Positions 10,905-23,419 of a stretch of DNA of 64,000 nucleotides are shown piece after piece. The notes under the pieces are model-generated. The model made no database searches. It was not told the origin of the DNA and saw only the letters and a list, made by a program, of their open reading frames with translations. How positions within the stretch are numbered: the stretch's first letter is position 1; every line of letters starts with the position of its first letter. The position numbers and the translations under genes were made by a program. Source of the DNA: Chionoecetes opilio (Eukaryota; Arthropoda; Malacostraca; Decapoda; Majidae); assembly GCA_016584305.1 (NCBI GenBank), contig JACEEZ010018130.1, positions 1 through 64,000 of the forward strand, given 5' to 3'.

Positions 10905-11235
10905 GAGGGTAAACAAGAAGTAACGGATTCAAACTAGAAAAGCGTAATTTAAAAAAGAAATAGGGAAAACTGGTTCACAAAAAATGATTTTATGGTAATA
11001 GTAAAATAAAGAATGGTAAATGATTGGAATGGACTCTCAGTCCCGTCAGTAAGTTAGTGCAGAGTCATAAGAGCTTTAAAGGAGGCTACCATCATTTCAT
11101 GGAATGGGATGAAAGGTGGGATGTAGGTAGTGTAAGTAACGAAAAAAAAGAACAAAGCAGAACTACCTCGTGTAGGGTCTCGTCGCCTCTTGTAGCTCCC
11201 TTATTGTCTATATGTTCGTATGTTCTTATGTAGAA
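10905..11235 (+). mobile_element. CR1/L2-like LINE 3' remnant (right arm, inner)
   Basis: Reverse complement of 8306-8620. It ends with the family's tail GTTCGTATGTTCTTATGT. Confidence 0.72.
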
Positions 11236-11737
11236 CGCGTCACCTTAGCACGGGACATCCATGTTAATATATACTCCAAATGATAGGAGTACGAGCATTA
11301 AACGCAAAAAGACACACTATTCCTCTTCTTCCTCGAATGTGCATGCATCGCTATTGCATGAACAGCATACTCATACATCTACAGGGGCGACGCCCTCCTC
11401 GGGGAAACTATTCAAATACCCGAATGATTTAATATTATTACGTCATTATTTCTAGACAGAGGAAATGACAGACGTTTTTAAAGAAGAAAGTGTTATGGAT
11501 ACGTTACTCTATAAGTGTCTTAATTATCCTATTTCATTTGCCTGATAAACAATATGAACGCCAATTAGTCGGGTTCTCAAACATTATCTGACAAACTATC
11601 ATCATTATCCGACCTTTGTTAAGGTTTTATTGCCCGAAACATTGGTGACACAGCCCCTGAAACGCATAGTAGACAAATAAATGGAAGAAGAGTGGAAAAA
11701 GAGGCAATGTTGAGGGTGTATAATCTAGCACAGGGTG

Positions 11738-11893
11738 CATATTCCCCGTTTTTCTGGAAGAGTATGTGGCGTTTACTCTTAACATGTCAGGTTGGGTTCG
11801 TTAGGTTACGGATAGGGTAGGTTCGTGTTTTTCTAAATCACATAAGCGCCCTTCACTCCGAAACCACATAGTCGCATAGAGAATGGAATATGC
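11738..11893 (-). mobile_element. TTAGG-bearing MITE, copy 3
   Basis: Mirror of copy 2, from GCATATTCCCCG to GGAATATGC, with GGTTACGGATAGGGTAGG in the core. Confidence 0.78.
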
Positions 11894-12029
11894 ACACAGG
11901 GGTAAAATCTTCCACTCTGAAATGAAATGCAATGGAAAAAATGTTCTGGGTTGACGTGAGAGCGCGGGAAAATTTTGTTGCCAGTGTCAACTTTCGCAGC
12001 ATAATAGAATAAACAGTAAATCCATCTTA

Positions 12030-12094
12030 TACCTAGGGGGGGGGGGGGGCACTCAGTAAGAGCGCATACCTCCTCCGCCCGAATATTTCATCAA

Positions 12095-12125
<31 letters not shown>

Positions 12126-12620
12126 TTATATATATATATTACTATATAAATATATATATATATATATATAATATATATATATAATATAATATATATATAT
12201 TAAATATATATATATATAATATATATCCTATATCATATATATATATACGTTATATTTGAGAAATATTCGGGCGGAGTATGCGCCTCTAATGAGTTCCCCC
12301 CCTAGTTATATATAAGATATATATATAGATATATATATTATAGATCACTCAGTATGAGTCGCATACCTCCGGCCGAATCTTCTCAATTGGTTGCCATGGC
12401 AACAGTTTGTCAATAGATTTATTCCAAAATTAAATCAGTTTCTTTTGTTATACCAAATAGACTTGGGATACCGAGTTTGGTCCCAAATCCTATTCGCAAC
12501 TTTTCGAGTAAATCTGTACACTAAACAAACAGACAGACAGACAGACAGACAGACCGACAGAAGAAAGATCGGGTGAAAACATAACACTCCAACTTCGTTG
12601 GCGGAGGTAATAATATAACG
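12030..12620 (-). mobile_element. 'ACCTCCGCC' MITE pair with (TA)n core (right arm)
   Basis: Mirror of 6895-7492, with GCATACCTCCTCCGCCCGAA at the left, an AT core, and CAGACAGACAGACAGACAGA (the inverse of the TCTG run) near 12530. The T-run at 12703-12727 next to it has no equal in the left arm. Confidence 0.75.
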
Positions 12621-12861
12621 AAAGTGTGTCTGTCTGTGTGTCTGTGTGTGTGTCCGCGATAGGTGCCGCCCCCAGTGACGCAATCCCCATCAATGGCACA
12701 GTTTTTTTTTTTTTTTTTTTTTTTTTTGGAACTGGGTCGAGCAGGGGAACTTTTTAAGCCTACTTATGGGATGATTCCGATTCCCTTTTTTATTATTATT
12801 ATAAGTAGCCTATTAGCGAGAACTGTGAAAATAAAAAGTGGGGTTGGCGAGAATTGAGGAA

Positions 12862-13050
12862 ACCTTGATGTGGGTGATGGGTAATGGGTGAGTGAATGAG
12901 TGGGGTGATGGGTAATGGTGTGGGGTGATGGGTGAAGTGAATGGGTGGGGGGTGATGGGTTGGGGGTGATGGGTGATGGGTGAGGGAATAGGTGTGGGGT
13001 GGATGGGTAATGGGTGAGTAATGGGTGTGTCGTGGATGGGTAAGGCGTTA
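12862..13050 (-). repeat. CACCCAT minisatellite (right arm)
   Basis: Reverse complement of 6495-6660 (GGGTGATGGGTAATGGGTGAG units), slightly different in length. Confidence 0.9.
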
Positions 13051-14014
13051 ATACATACATTCTACATCCATGATTTCAGGAAATTAGAATGGGCTATCTG
13101 GAGAGTCGGTGTTTGGTGGGCCGAGGCCCACCACTAGCCCTCCGCAGGAGCTTAGCCAAAAAGTCCGCCGGAGAGCGGCTTTGTGGCTAGTGAAACATAT
13201 ATGAGGATGAAAGTATGAGAAGAGAAGCATGTGAAAGAACCGGAGATAATAATGTTGGAAGAATAAGGAGGAAAGAATATGAATGCTAGAAGATGAGTGA
13301 CAGCAATGACAAAGGCGGGGAGATGAGAATACGTAAGAAACATACAATGAAACGAACAATTACGAGACTGGGAAGAGGGAGGATAGGACAAGGAAGTAAA
13401 CGGCTGTGCAACTGAAACGGAATGAGATATGGAACGGAAGCTGTAAACATTCCACATGAATAAAATAGCAATAAGACTATGAAAATGGTACACAACGATA
13501 CCAATGCCAATGTATTTGAAGAAAAAAAACCAATGGATGATGCGCGTGAAGATACAATGAAAACTGAAAAAAATAAGGAAATAAAATGAAATAAAAAAAT
13601 AACTACATAAGTACAACAAATGCTATTATAATAATTTAAAACAGCATCTGTTTGGGAGTGGCGCGTACTTGAAACAACTTCTGCAGCATTCGCGTTCTTA
13701 GATCTAATTTCCAATCTGTGGAATATCCTCTCCTCCTTCTAGACCTATCTTCTTTACCTCACTGCACCCAGAGTTTGGAACACTGGTTATCCCTTTTCTG
13801 TTTCCCTCTTATTTACTCTATTCTTATTTTCAATCCAAAACAGGCTGGTGTGTATATGTACCTATAACGTTGTCATTTGTTTCGTACTTGACATACACAA
13901 AAATATTCAAGACAAAGGTGACGGAGCACGGCCACGAGACAACTCTTCTTAGCCATCCCCGTCACCGGAAGTGCAAAGATTGAAATGTTATTTTTAGCGT
14001 GCGCCGCCGCCCCC

Positions 14015-14249
14015 GCATATTCCGTTCTCTATGCGAGTATGTGGCTTCCAGAGTGAAGACGCTTGGCTGTAGCTCCGAAACTACCATAGGAGTTTCTCGA
14101 AAATACCCTCATTTTATTCCAACGCAAAGTTACCGCAGTCCTCTCACGTGAATCTATCCTAACCAACGCCTATCCGTAACCCTAACGTAACCTAACCTAA
14201 CGTGTTCAAGATACACCACCACATACTCTTCCAGAAAACGGGAATATGC
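14015..14249 (+). mobile_element. TTAGG-bearing MITE, copy 4
   Basis: Mirror of copy 1, from GCATATTCCGTTCTCTATG to CCAGAAAACGGGAATATGC, with CTAACGTAACCTAACCTAAC in the core. Confidence 0.82.
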
Positions 14250-14964
14250 GTTCCGTCCCTGGATCCCGCGGCCCAAACGGCTAGGACGGCGAGGTATACA
14301 ATACTCCTATATCTCCCCGCCGCTGTTCAGGGAGGGATGCTGTACTGTTGTTCTGGCGGCCGCTGGACTATGAAGCTGAATTGGAACTTTTACGAGACTA
14401 CGTGTTTCTGTTTTTTCTTTCACCCAATTATATTTTTAGGATCTATAGTTCGCCTCGACTTTGAAAGTTTTCCTTCCCTCAACAGGCAATAAATATTACA
14501 CATAGGAAAATCAATTAAACGTATGAATCAAACAAAACAAATACTGCACTTTGTTTTTTAACTAGATGCAGAATTCTTTACAGCCTGATTTTTTATCCTT
14601 TTAATTTTCGGATATTTTCCGTTGAGCGCCACCCCAACCCTTGCCTGAACCAACCACACTGCACAGCTTTGTTAGTGATCTCTCCGTCCCTTCGTCCTTT
14701 AGTCATCTTGTATTTCTTTTCATTTTTTTTCTTCAATGCTGCTGTTCACCTTAATCTTTAAAGTATGGTCCAGACCATTTCATATTCCTGAATTAATGCA
14801 GTCAAATCAAGCCATTATCGAGTATATCAACATTATTTTGTCACTTTTTGCAGCCAGTCACCCGTTGTTAAATGATCCGCATTCAAAATTTTTAAATTTT
14901 CCCGATCTCGTCAAAACACAACTGACGACCACAGACGACGGAACACGGCTCGGTGACTCATCCA

Positions 14965-15408
14965 CGGGCCTCCCAGCCCGCTCTGTACAAATACACGTAA
15001 AACTCAGAAAAATATATTATATTGAAGAATTTTTGGAGTGTTTCCTGATATATTTTTTTTGCGATATGGCATATACTTGCATCCTTTATGGGTGCCAAGC
15101 AAGAAAGCTGTGCCTTTTCCAGAGAACTTAGCCCCATTTCCGACCTATTCGGCCACGATATATGTTGTGGAGAGCGCCTGGGGAAGCGGGTGATGGAGCA
15201 TATTGTCTTCGCTGCGCGCCTCTGCCCGTCCCTCTCCCGGGGCGCTCTACACATATATCATGGCGTAGGTCGAAATGGGTGCTAGCTCTCTGGAAAGGCA
15301 CAGCTTTCTTGCTGCAACCATTAAAGGAAAGCAACCCCAGAATCTTCAGTACTATATATTTTTTGAGTTTTACTGTATTTGTATCAGGGCTGGGCTGGGA
15401 GGTCCCCG
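14965..15408. repeat. Foldback element (hairpin within the arm)
   Basis: Counterpart of 4125-4556 with the same two inverted halves (CAGCCCGCTCTGTACAAATA outward left and GTATCAGGGCTGGGCTGG outward right). In single strands it would fold on itself as well as onto the other arm. Confidence 0.8.
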
Positions 15409-17054
15409 CCGTACGTACCAGCAAGTTCTCGCCACGGCTGGAATAGGGCTTTGTTTTTCCCGCACTTTTTACAAAAGCCATTGTTTTTAGGAAATAAGTC
15501 GTGGAAATGAATATTTTTGTGGATTAGGGTTTTTGAATGAACATTAAACAGTAATTATGCAAAGAAAAAATAGGTCTGGACGATTACTTTAAAGTCAGCC
15601 ATTCCCGTTTTTCGTCTCATTATTTTGGGGGGGGATATCTTGCTCTATTTTCTCTCAGTAATACTGGACTTCTTACATACTACAAACCTTTCTCAGGCAT
15701 AGTACTTTGTTCGTTTCGGCGCCGCACATTCCCACTAACAGCATGCTCTAGTTACTCTCTCATATTATACTTGTCATGAATTTACCTTTATAATATTGTC
15801 ATCAGAAATACGCGGAGTCCGGGTTTGTTAAGTAAATTATGTCCTACATATTTCTGCATTTTTGTTTCTCAAAAACCATGTGAAATAAACAACTTAGCCA
15901 CATAAAATTTAATATATCTTTTACGTTCTCAGAGTACGCAGTTTCGCATGCAAAGCGGCAATCGATACTTCGTAGCAACACTTTACTTAACAGGCGGGTA
16001 AACACAGACAAGCGAGGCGCATGCGCTCTTTAGCGCGGCTCCGTGAGAAAGCATCGGTGTTGGTGTAAACACTGTGTAAATACTGTGAAATCGTGCTGCT
16101 GTTATAAACCCAATGAAAAATTGCTTCTACCTGTAAAAATATTTTAAGCGAATGACCCATGTATTTATTATTTTAAGGCTCGTATGATGCTTGATAAGGG
16201 CTGTTTAACTCTACGCTGAGATACGCAAACAAGACTTAGTAAATCCATGATGTAACTAAGTTTAGCTAACGTCTAATTTTTGTCTGATAAAAAACACGAT
16301 TTTTAAACATCCTTTAAGAATGCTTTTCACAGGGCGGCAAGGGGCGGAGCACTGGTAACTTCGACCTGTATTCATGGTTATCTTGCCCTAGGAAAGAGAA
16401 AAAATGCCACTGATAACAATGTATATTTTCCTTCACCGTGCAAGGAGAAACGCCGTAGGTCTTCAGAAAAGGAGAGATTATCCCAGAGGCTGAAACTCGC
16501 AACTCTCCCAAAGTACTTTAAACTTAACAAAGCGACTGCAAGACATCCATCGAGACATCTAAACAACGGGTTCATATACCAGCCCCGCCATGCAAGGGAA
16601 GAGCTCCTTTATCGCAGTGACCACAACACAGACTTGCACAGAGGTAAAGCAGTGATAATAAGAGCAAGGGAAAATGTATTGCTAGCCTCGGTAGAAACTG
16701 ACTACCGGGACAAATTTTCTTCTTTTCTTTCTACAGTTTTGACTCATTTCAGAAAGGAATAAGGTGAAGCGACGAAAGCATGAAAACATCTGTAGTATGA
16801 GTCATCTATATTTTGCATCGAAAGGATTGAACACACTATGTAACTCTAATAATCATAATCATCGTCATCATCAATCATCATTATCTGGGAAACAAATCAC
16901 AAAAAAACTATTAATATTTTAACCCTTTTCATCGTGCGCACCCTTTCCAGACTCCCAACTATTTCTCCTACTACCCTACAGAGCACTAGCTCAAGAGCAA
17001 GGGGTTGGTAAAGGAACTTTTGAAAATACCTTTTTGGCCCGGAATCGATCTCTA

Positions 17055-17057
<3 letters not shown>

Positions 17058-17091
<34 letters not shown>

Positions 17092-17140
17092 TATATATTA
17101 GATATATATATATATATTCTATGTATATATAATATTAGAT
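17058..17140. repeat. (TA)n microsatellite, interrupted
   Basis: TA-rich tract with GATATA interruptions, the counterpart of 2437-2494 in the right arm. Confidence 0.93.
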
Positions 17141-17329
17141 CTGGATCCAGATCAGAGAGTTAATAACTCTACGATCGCCAGTCCACTTCTGGTACAATTT
17201 TCATCAATATGTTGACTTTTGACGTAATGCTGGCTACAAACAAACAAACTGAACCGATCACATAACCTCCTTGGCAGATTTAACATGAACAACAAAATAA
17301 AATTGAAAAAATGGATTCATAGAAAAGTT

Positions 17330-17402
17330 ATCATCGGGATTGAACTCGGTCACCGAAACGCACACTCGGAGACTGCTACCACTCTGCTACTGCCTCCCAT
17401 AG
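17330..17402 (-). repeat. tRNA-like segment, probable SINE head (right arm)
   Basis: Reverse complement of 2146-2216, with B-box-like GGGATTGAACT and A-box-like CCACTCTGCTACTG seen on the plus strand. Not a convincing functional tRNA. Confidence 0.5.
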
Positions 17403-17594
17403 GTGATGCAAGATAGATATGTTGACGATGCAGGACATCCACAACCACAGCTTACCCTTTATCACAACGGGCCTTTACACTCATTACGCTCCTCTCACCT
17501 CATCCGCTGCTAATCCACCGAATCTCGAACTGTTTCCTAACACAAACCAGATAACATTTCCGGCCCCACACTCCATCACCGCCCGTGCACACAG

Positions 17595-17810
17595 GAACAT
17601 AATGGGGAAGCTACAAGAGGCCGTAAGAACCTACACGGGGTACTGTTCCTGTTGTTCCTTACACTACCTAGAAAAAAAAAAAACATACAACTTTCATCCC
17701 CATCCATGAAATTGTCCCTCGCCTCCTTTTAAAGCTCCCTATTGATTTTGCACTACTACCTGATACTGAGCCCATTCCCAATCATTTAACACAAAACATG
17801 GCACGAAATG
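17595..17810 (-). mobile_element. CR1/L2-like LINE 3' remnant (right arm, outer)
   Basis: Reverse complement of 1775-1960. It contains GGAAGCTACAAGAGGCCG, the CCTACACG(G)GGT block and TCCATGAAATTGTCC-type coding remnant of the same LINE tail. Confidence 0.7.
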
Positions 17811-17879
17811 GAGACAAGGGAAGCAGGACTCTACGTCGGACATCACCTTTGTAATGAGGAATACAGACCAGTCTATACA

Positions 17880-18695
17880 CGAGAGACGATGACAACGGGG
17901 AGAAAAATGAATTACCTCAACTCTACTGCCATTTTTAAATCATTATCATTTTATAATCATTGTTTTATTCTAATTATTTTGATTACCATAACTATTGTGC
18001 ATGTGTTATTATTGTCATTACCATTATCATCATCATCCTTAATTGTTATTCCCATCATCGTTGCTTACACAAATAGCCACCTTTGCAAGTATAGTATCAA
18101 ACTCAGCCAATCAGTTATGTATACCCATCGCTGCCCCTACTATGATAATTGTTGCCAAAAAAAAAAAAACCCATATTTATAACAACCATCATTTACACAC
18201 TGCACACTGCACACTCACCACACCTTCCACATCTCGCCACAGCAACCACTTTGATCACCGACAATATGAGTTGATAACGTTACAGGTCAAGAATTATTGA
18301 TCAAAGGTCAAAAGGTTAGCGCATGGGAAGAAAAAACACAAAACTTTTCTTTCCTTTGAGTTCCTTGAGCTAATCCATTACGAGCGACAGTCGAGAGCGA
18401 GCTGCGAGCGGCAGGACATGTTGCCTGCTGGCGTGCGCAATCTGGGAGGCAGCAGAGTAATGTTTTTTGCCCAAACAACGCTTTAATTTTGGGTAGTATT
18501 CTAGTGTTCGCCATACTTTCCCCCCTCTCCCCTCAAGTTATGAAAGGTTTGGAGACCCTGGGGAATGCGGGTCTGAATGTTTGGTCTGGTCACCTCAACA
18601 CATGATCACAGACTTACTCTCAACTCATATCACCATCTCCACAACCACCCTTACCACAACCACTCAACCACAGCCTGCGTTTAGCGGCCCACTAA
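17880..18695 (+). repeat. Older dispersed repeat hosting MITE and a second insertion (right arm)
   Basis: It shares a long stretch with 22005-22430, including CGTTGCTTACACAA and CAGCCTGCGTTTAGCG. Relative to that copy it carries an extra 351 bases, 18259-18609. The motif TGATCAC lies at both edges of the extra block (18252-18258 and 18603-18609) but only once at 22329-22335, which is what a target duplication would leave. The extra block has no clear terminal inverted repeat. Confidence 0.8.
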
Positions 18696-19209
18696 TAGCG
18701 CATTTTCGTGAACGTTGGACCGCCCTGGTTCAGTCCAGTCCGACCGGGTTCAGGGTGGCTGATGATGGTCGCGAAAATACATCGAGACTGGCCCCGTCCC
18801 CATTCGTCGTTCCTTTGGCTGGGGATCGAGTGGGCGGTACTGAACTGACTGTGGAGGCGGCAGGCGTCCCATCTTGTCACTATCCTTTTTGTCGTCCGCC
18901 TTTTAACCTGTGCTGAAGACTTTACAACTACCACGCCTGTGATCTAATAGTCTTATGGTCGACCATCATGGTGTTTTCATGTCCCTATCAGCAGCACGAG
19001 AAAGCTCCTGGTCGACTTCCCCCGCTGACTGTAGTGCGCAATGCGCCCAGTTTTTCTCCCCCACACTGGGATCCAACCTGGTCCCTGCTCGCTGGCTCAG
19101 CCCGGCCCAGTCAGTTCCAGCCCGTCATAACTGCCTCGCAAAAACAGTTGGCCGTCCGGGACTAGCCCAGTCCAGACCGTGTGGGCCAGAGCGCCGCGAA
19201 AATGCGCTA
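18696..19209. mobile_element. PIF/Harbinger-like MITE (right arm copy)
   Basis: 514 bases from TAGCGCATTTTCG to CGAAAATGCGCTA. The left flank reads CCCACTAA and the right flank TA(A)CTC. The unoccupied site at 22421-22436 reads CCCACTAACTCACGCA, so the insertion duplicated TAA. It has the same interior as 392-890 in reverse complement and no coding capacity. Confidence 0.87.
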
Positions 19210-19320
19210 TACTCCGCAGTCCACTTTGAAGAGAACCGAAAGGAGAGAAAGTGTGCCTGTAGGAGGTAGAGACCAGCCTATACACGAGACATGACATAGG
19301 GTAGAAATATCAATCATCAA

Positions 19321-21970
19321 TCATTGGGGGCATACGCCGGGGGGCGCGTCGCCTCGCCCACGACGCCACTCCGGGGTCACACGCCGCGAGTTTTTGTTCC
19401 CCCCCCATGCGGGGCTCCTTTCCCATACCAAGCGCTCTCGACAAGAAACATCAATTGCCCCAGCCACGATCCCTTGTGGGCGCCCCTTGGCCTCCTCCAC
19501 GCCGGAATTGTCCTCCTGACAGATCAACCCGATGGGAGGATCAGTTTCGGGTAGTCGTGCCACATGCCCATATAGCCGAGTTTGCGCTGACCAGACTATG
19601 CAGGTATAGGCCCTCGATTCAGTCTCACGGTGCAATCGCTGGGATTTGACACGTAATCATCCCAGCGATACCCCATGATTCTGCGAAGCCTTCTTACCAA
19701 AAGGCATTGATCGTCTCTTCAAGTCACTATTTAGTGTCCATGTCTCACAACCATAGAGTAAGACAGGGATCACAAGCGACTTGAAGATCCGATTCTTTGT
19801 CCTCCTGCACAGGTACCGACAACGCAAATACTCCCGCTGAGCAGTCCATAACACCGTGGGCTAGTCAATCCGTCGTAAGACTTCTTGACGTGACCCGCCG
19901 TCAATTATGGACTGCGCTTTACCAAGGTTATGTCAAAAACTTTCCAAGATCGTCAATGTCCTCGCCACACGCATGAACAGACTGTACTGCTTTATCTAGT
20001 AAGTCCTCAAATACCTGGACCTTGGTCTTGAGCCAGGAGACCTCAAGTCCCCAAAGGCTTTGCCTCCTCAGTGCAGCGCCTCGAGAGCAAATCAACCACC
20101 AGGACCTCAGCGACTCAGCAAAGATTACTGCATCATCGGCAAAAACAAGATCAGTGATCTTGTGTTGCCGACGGATGCTCCACATCACTTTGATCTACAA
20201 CCTTGTCCAATACCCATTCCATACAAAGTGCGTTGAAAGTGATGGGGCAAGGACGGCACCTTCCTCACTCCTGTATTCACAAGAAAGAAGCTGGATACAC
20301 CTGCCCCACACTTCACAGCTCTCATAGGGGGGGGGGGGGTCCCAGAATACAGACCAGTTTTTATCAACAATAGTCCTTTCAGGAATCCCTCGAAGTCGCA
20401 GAAGATCCCAGAGTGCTCCACTATGCACTGAGTCAAACGCCTTCTTGAGATCAACGATAGGCTGCAAGATCCTCTGTCGAAACTCACGTCGGCGTTCCCC
20501 AGGACACGAACCGCTAGGATACGGTCCGTTGTTGACTTACCAGGCGGTGAACCCAGACTGCTTGGGTCTCTGTGCTTCACCAGATGACTGCGAATTCGTG
20601 TCAGCAAATAGATGGGCAAGCACTTGCCTGTACGCTGAGGCAGTGTAAAAACCGCGGGTAATATGTTGGCAGTTCCTGACGGTACCCTTTCCCTTTCCAG
20701 ATAGGGGACGACCAGCCCCCTTTTCCAGTCAGGAGGAATGGTACCTGATTGCAACGACGGCAGTCAGGACAGCATGCAACCCGCGGAATCATGGCCTCAC
20801 CCCCAGCTTTGAGAGCTCCGCACTGATTATTACAAACACCAGCTGCCTTTTTCCACCCTTCAACTTTGCTACAGCCTCTCTGACTTCGTCAGAGAGGGTG
20901 CGGTTTCGTCAATGGGAGATCGGCATCCACTGGCTGTAACCCAGTGGTGGGTGAAGCTGCTCAGTTGGAGGGTCCACCGTGAACAACTGCCCAAAGTACT
21001 AGCCCAACGAGCCATCTGCCCATCCATGTCCCCGACACTAGGGCGCCCATCTGCTGTTCGAATAGCACTCGCCCAGAAGGAGACTTGGACGGAGCTTCTT
21101 CCAGGGCTCGGTAGGCTGGTCGGAGGTCATTAGCGGTAAATGACCCTCGACATCCTCAGGCGACCTCCTGACATACCTCTCCCTTGTCTCTCCCAGGATG
21201 GGTTTCTAGTCCGGCGTGACAGAGCCCTGTGCTGGTCCCGTTACCAGCCCGCCTGGCAGCGCGACTCTCCTCGATTTTCTCCAGCGCCTCCGTCCGAGAC
21301 AAAACCACGCTTGACCTCGGGCTCTGCCCCAATACACTCCTTGGCAGCCTGTAGAGTTTTCACGTTTGAAGGTACTCCCACAGTTCTACAGGATCCCCGA
21401 GAGCACCGAGCACATCAAACCGTTGAGACTGCCCCCCCGAATACTCATACACATTTAAATTTCCTTCGTTTCCAGATGAAACACAGTATGGTTCCTTTTG
21501 GATTCTTCTGGACTTGACATAAGTTTAAGGTGAACAAAAGTCTGGACTGTTCCAAAAAACTCAGCCTCCGGAAAACCCCGTTCTGGGGGACCTCCAACGA
21601 GTACTAACGGGATTGGTCGATCTCCTTAGCTACCCCTCCGGCATTACTATCCCATGTCCGGGGTGCAGCTCGTCTCTGTACCAAAAACCCTGAAATTTCT
21701 AAACCTTTGGCCCTTTGCAAATTCAGAACAGAAAAACTTTTGGTGTTTCTGGTACCGGACCATGGGGACCAAAAACCCCCTCGTCCATCTCTCACATGCC
21801 AGTAGTAGCATTTTAATCGCCCCCAAAACAATGGTGTGTCCCAGGAGGACCTGGTCTAATACGAGTGAGTTTGGCGTAGAAATCTCCTTCTCTTCAGTTT
21901 TACGATTCGGAGGAGCGTACACTGCAACAAGGACTGAAACCCCGATGTGTTTTTTCCTCACCCCCATTAA
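19321..21970 (-). mobile_element. RTE-type LINE (non-LTR retrotransposon), nearly complete, broken
   Basis: An RTE LINE copies its RNA into DNA at a nick made by its own endonuclease. The minus strand shows, in order, an endonuclease part (VAVYAPPNRKTEEKE and SNAGGVAKEID, 21600-21967) and a reverse transcriptase (GTIPPDWKRGLVVP, VDLKKAFDSVHSGALWDLL, catalytic LVFADDAVIFAE near 20112-20160). The C-terminal end follows (FKSLVIPVLLYGCETWTL, 19657-19854, then a WRR-rich tail to a stop at 19321). The 5' end is missing beyond about 21970. Frameshifts occur every 100-250 bases, so it is not functional as read. The 3' tail TGATTGA-type repeat lies at 19308-19323. This is the same family as 42862-44959. 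Confidence 0.92.
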
Positions 21971-22004
21971 CGCTCACAACCAAGAAATAAAAGAAAAAAA
22001 GTGA

Positions 22005-22500
22005 AATAAAGAATTACCTAAACTCTACTTGCATCAGTATTGTCATTATTACTATTATAAGCATTTTGCTTACCATTACTACTATTGTCATTGTTATTAT
22101 TGTCATTACCATTATCATCATCCTTATTGTTATTCCCATCATCGTTGCTTACACAATAGCCAACTTTTGCATGTATACTGTCAACACATCAGCATTATAA
22201 TTATATACCAATCGCTGCTTCTACTATGATAACTGTTTGCCGCACGCATTATGTATAACAACCATCATTTACCACAAAGCAACACACAATTACCACAATT
22301 CCATCACCTCTCACCACAACAATCACATTGATCACAGACATTACTCTCAACTCATTATCACCATCTACCACAACCACCTTTACCACAACCACCATCACCA
22401 CCACAGCCTGCGTTTAGCGTCCCACTAACTCACGCAGTCACTCTCAATTAGTAGATAAGTGAGAGGGTTGCATCGCAGAGAATATTTCGTCTAAATTAAG
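22005..22500 (+). repeat. Third copy of the older repeat, with both insertion sites empty
   Basis: Co-linear with 17880-18695 plus a few bases beyond 19209, but it lacks the 514-base PIF-like MITE (empty site TAA at 22426-22428) and the 351-base block (empty site TGATCAC at 22329-22335). The CAT/ACC-rich composition explains the open frames here, which are not genes. Confidence 0.82.
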
Positions 22501-23393
22501 CCTCGTGACGCCGCTTGTGTACATGCTCCCGTACGTCTGGTGTACGGGAGCGGCTGGGCCAGGGAAGAGAAGGTCGCGCTTCGGGAAACGTATAAAGTCA
22601 GGCTGGAAAGAAGTAATTCAGAGAGAAATGGACACTAACAAAAACAAACTACTAGGAAAGGAAAAATAGTTAGTAAAATCAAGTTAAGGAGGAGCAAACA
22701 GGGTCACATAAGAGGAAGGAGAACATGCTAGAAACAAAAGGAAGCAATGGAAAGGGAAATGACCGCTGACAAACACATCCATGTTACATGGAAAACAGAG
22801 ACTGACAGGTACTTCAGTGTTTAAAACTTAATATTTGTAAACGATCCAATGCACAAAGAAGAAAAAAAAATGCATAAGGAAATTCAAGAAAGAGGATTAA
22901 GAAACCAAACAGACGAAAAGAAAAGAAAGAATAAAAAATAGAAATACGAATAGAAGAGAAAGAAACAAAGAAAGAACGTGTGTCCATACATGAGCAACGT
23001 GTTATCAAGTCAGTGTTTCATTGGCCGCGTGACCTCCATGTAGCCCCGCCTCCATCACCCACTGACCCCACCTGCTCTACACGGCCCCTACATCGCCTAA
23101 AATACCACATTTTCTTTCCCAGGTGTTTTTCCATACCGTACATTCACTTAATGACCTTCCCTGACAGGCTGGTTCCTGCCGCGCCCGCCCCGACCACAGC
23201 CCCAGCACACACCATAACAGCCTCTGACTGGACCACAAATTAACATAACAGTAGGTTCAGCGTGTAAGCAACAATACAAACAACAGTAAGGTTCTAGTAC
23301 AGTGTTCTAGAGTTCAACAGTAATCAGCACGTATTCAACAGTAGGGCTCAGCACGTCACTGGATGAAAACTGCAAAAAACACCACATTGTGTT
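22500..23393. other. Unassigned stretch
   Basis: It contains a small hairpin (GCTCCCGTAC...GTGTACGGGAGCG, about 22527-22552), A-rich sequence to 22980 and a GC-richer part at 23020-23220 with a CATTGG motif. I find no coding domain, and the A-rich frame 22814-23008 is low complexity. Function unknown. Confidence 0.5.
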
Positions 23394-23419
23394 GTGTGTG
23401 TGTGTCATTCACACCCATG

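Larger units (their letters stand above)
9775..19590 (-). repeat. Right arm of giant inverted repeat
   Basis: Reverse-complement partner of 1-9765. It begins directly after the 9-nt spacer with GAGGCCGGACTGTCAGC, the mirror of GCTGACAGTCCGGCCTC on the left. Similarity can be followed to about 19590, inside the RTE LINE, where the left arm runs off the window. It could therefore extend further into 19590-21970 if the unseen upstream sequence mirrors it. Confidence 0.95.
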
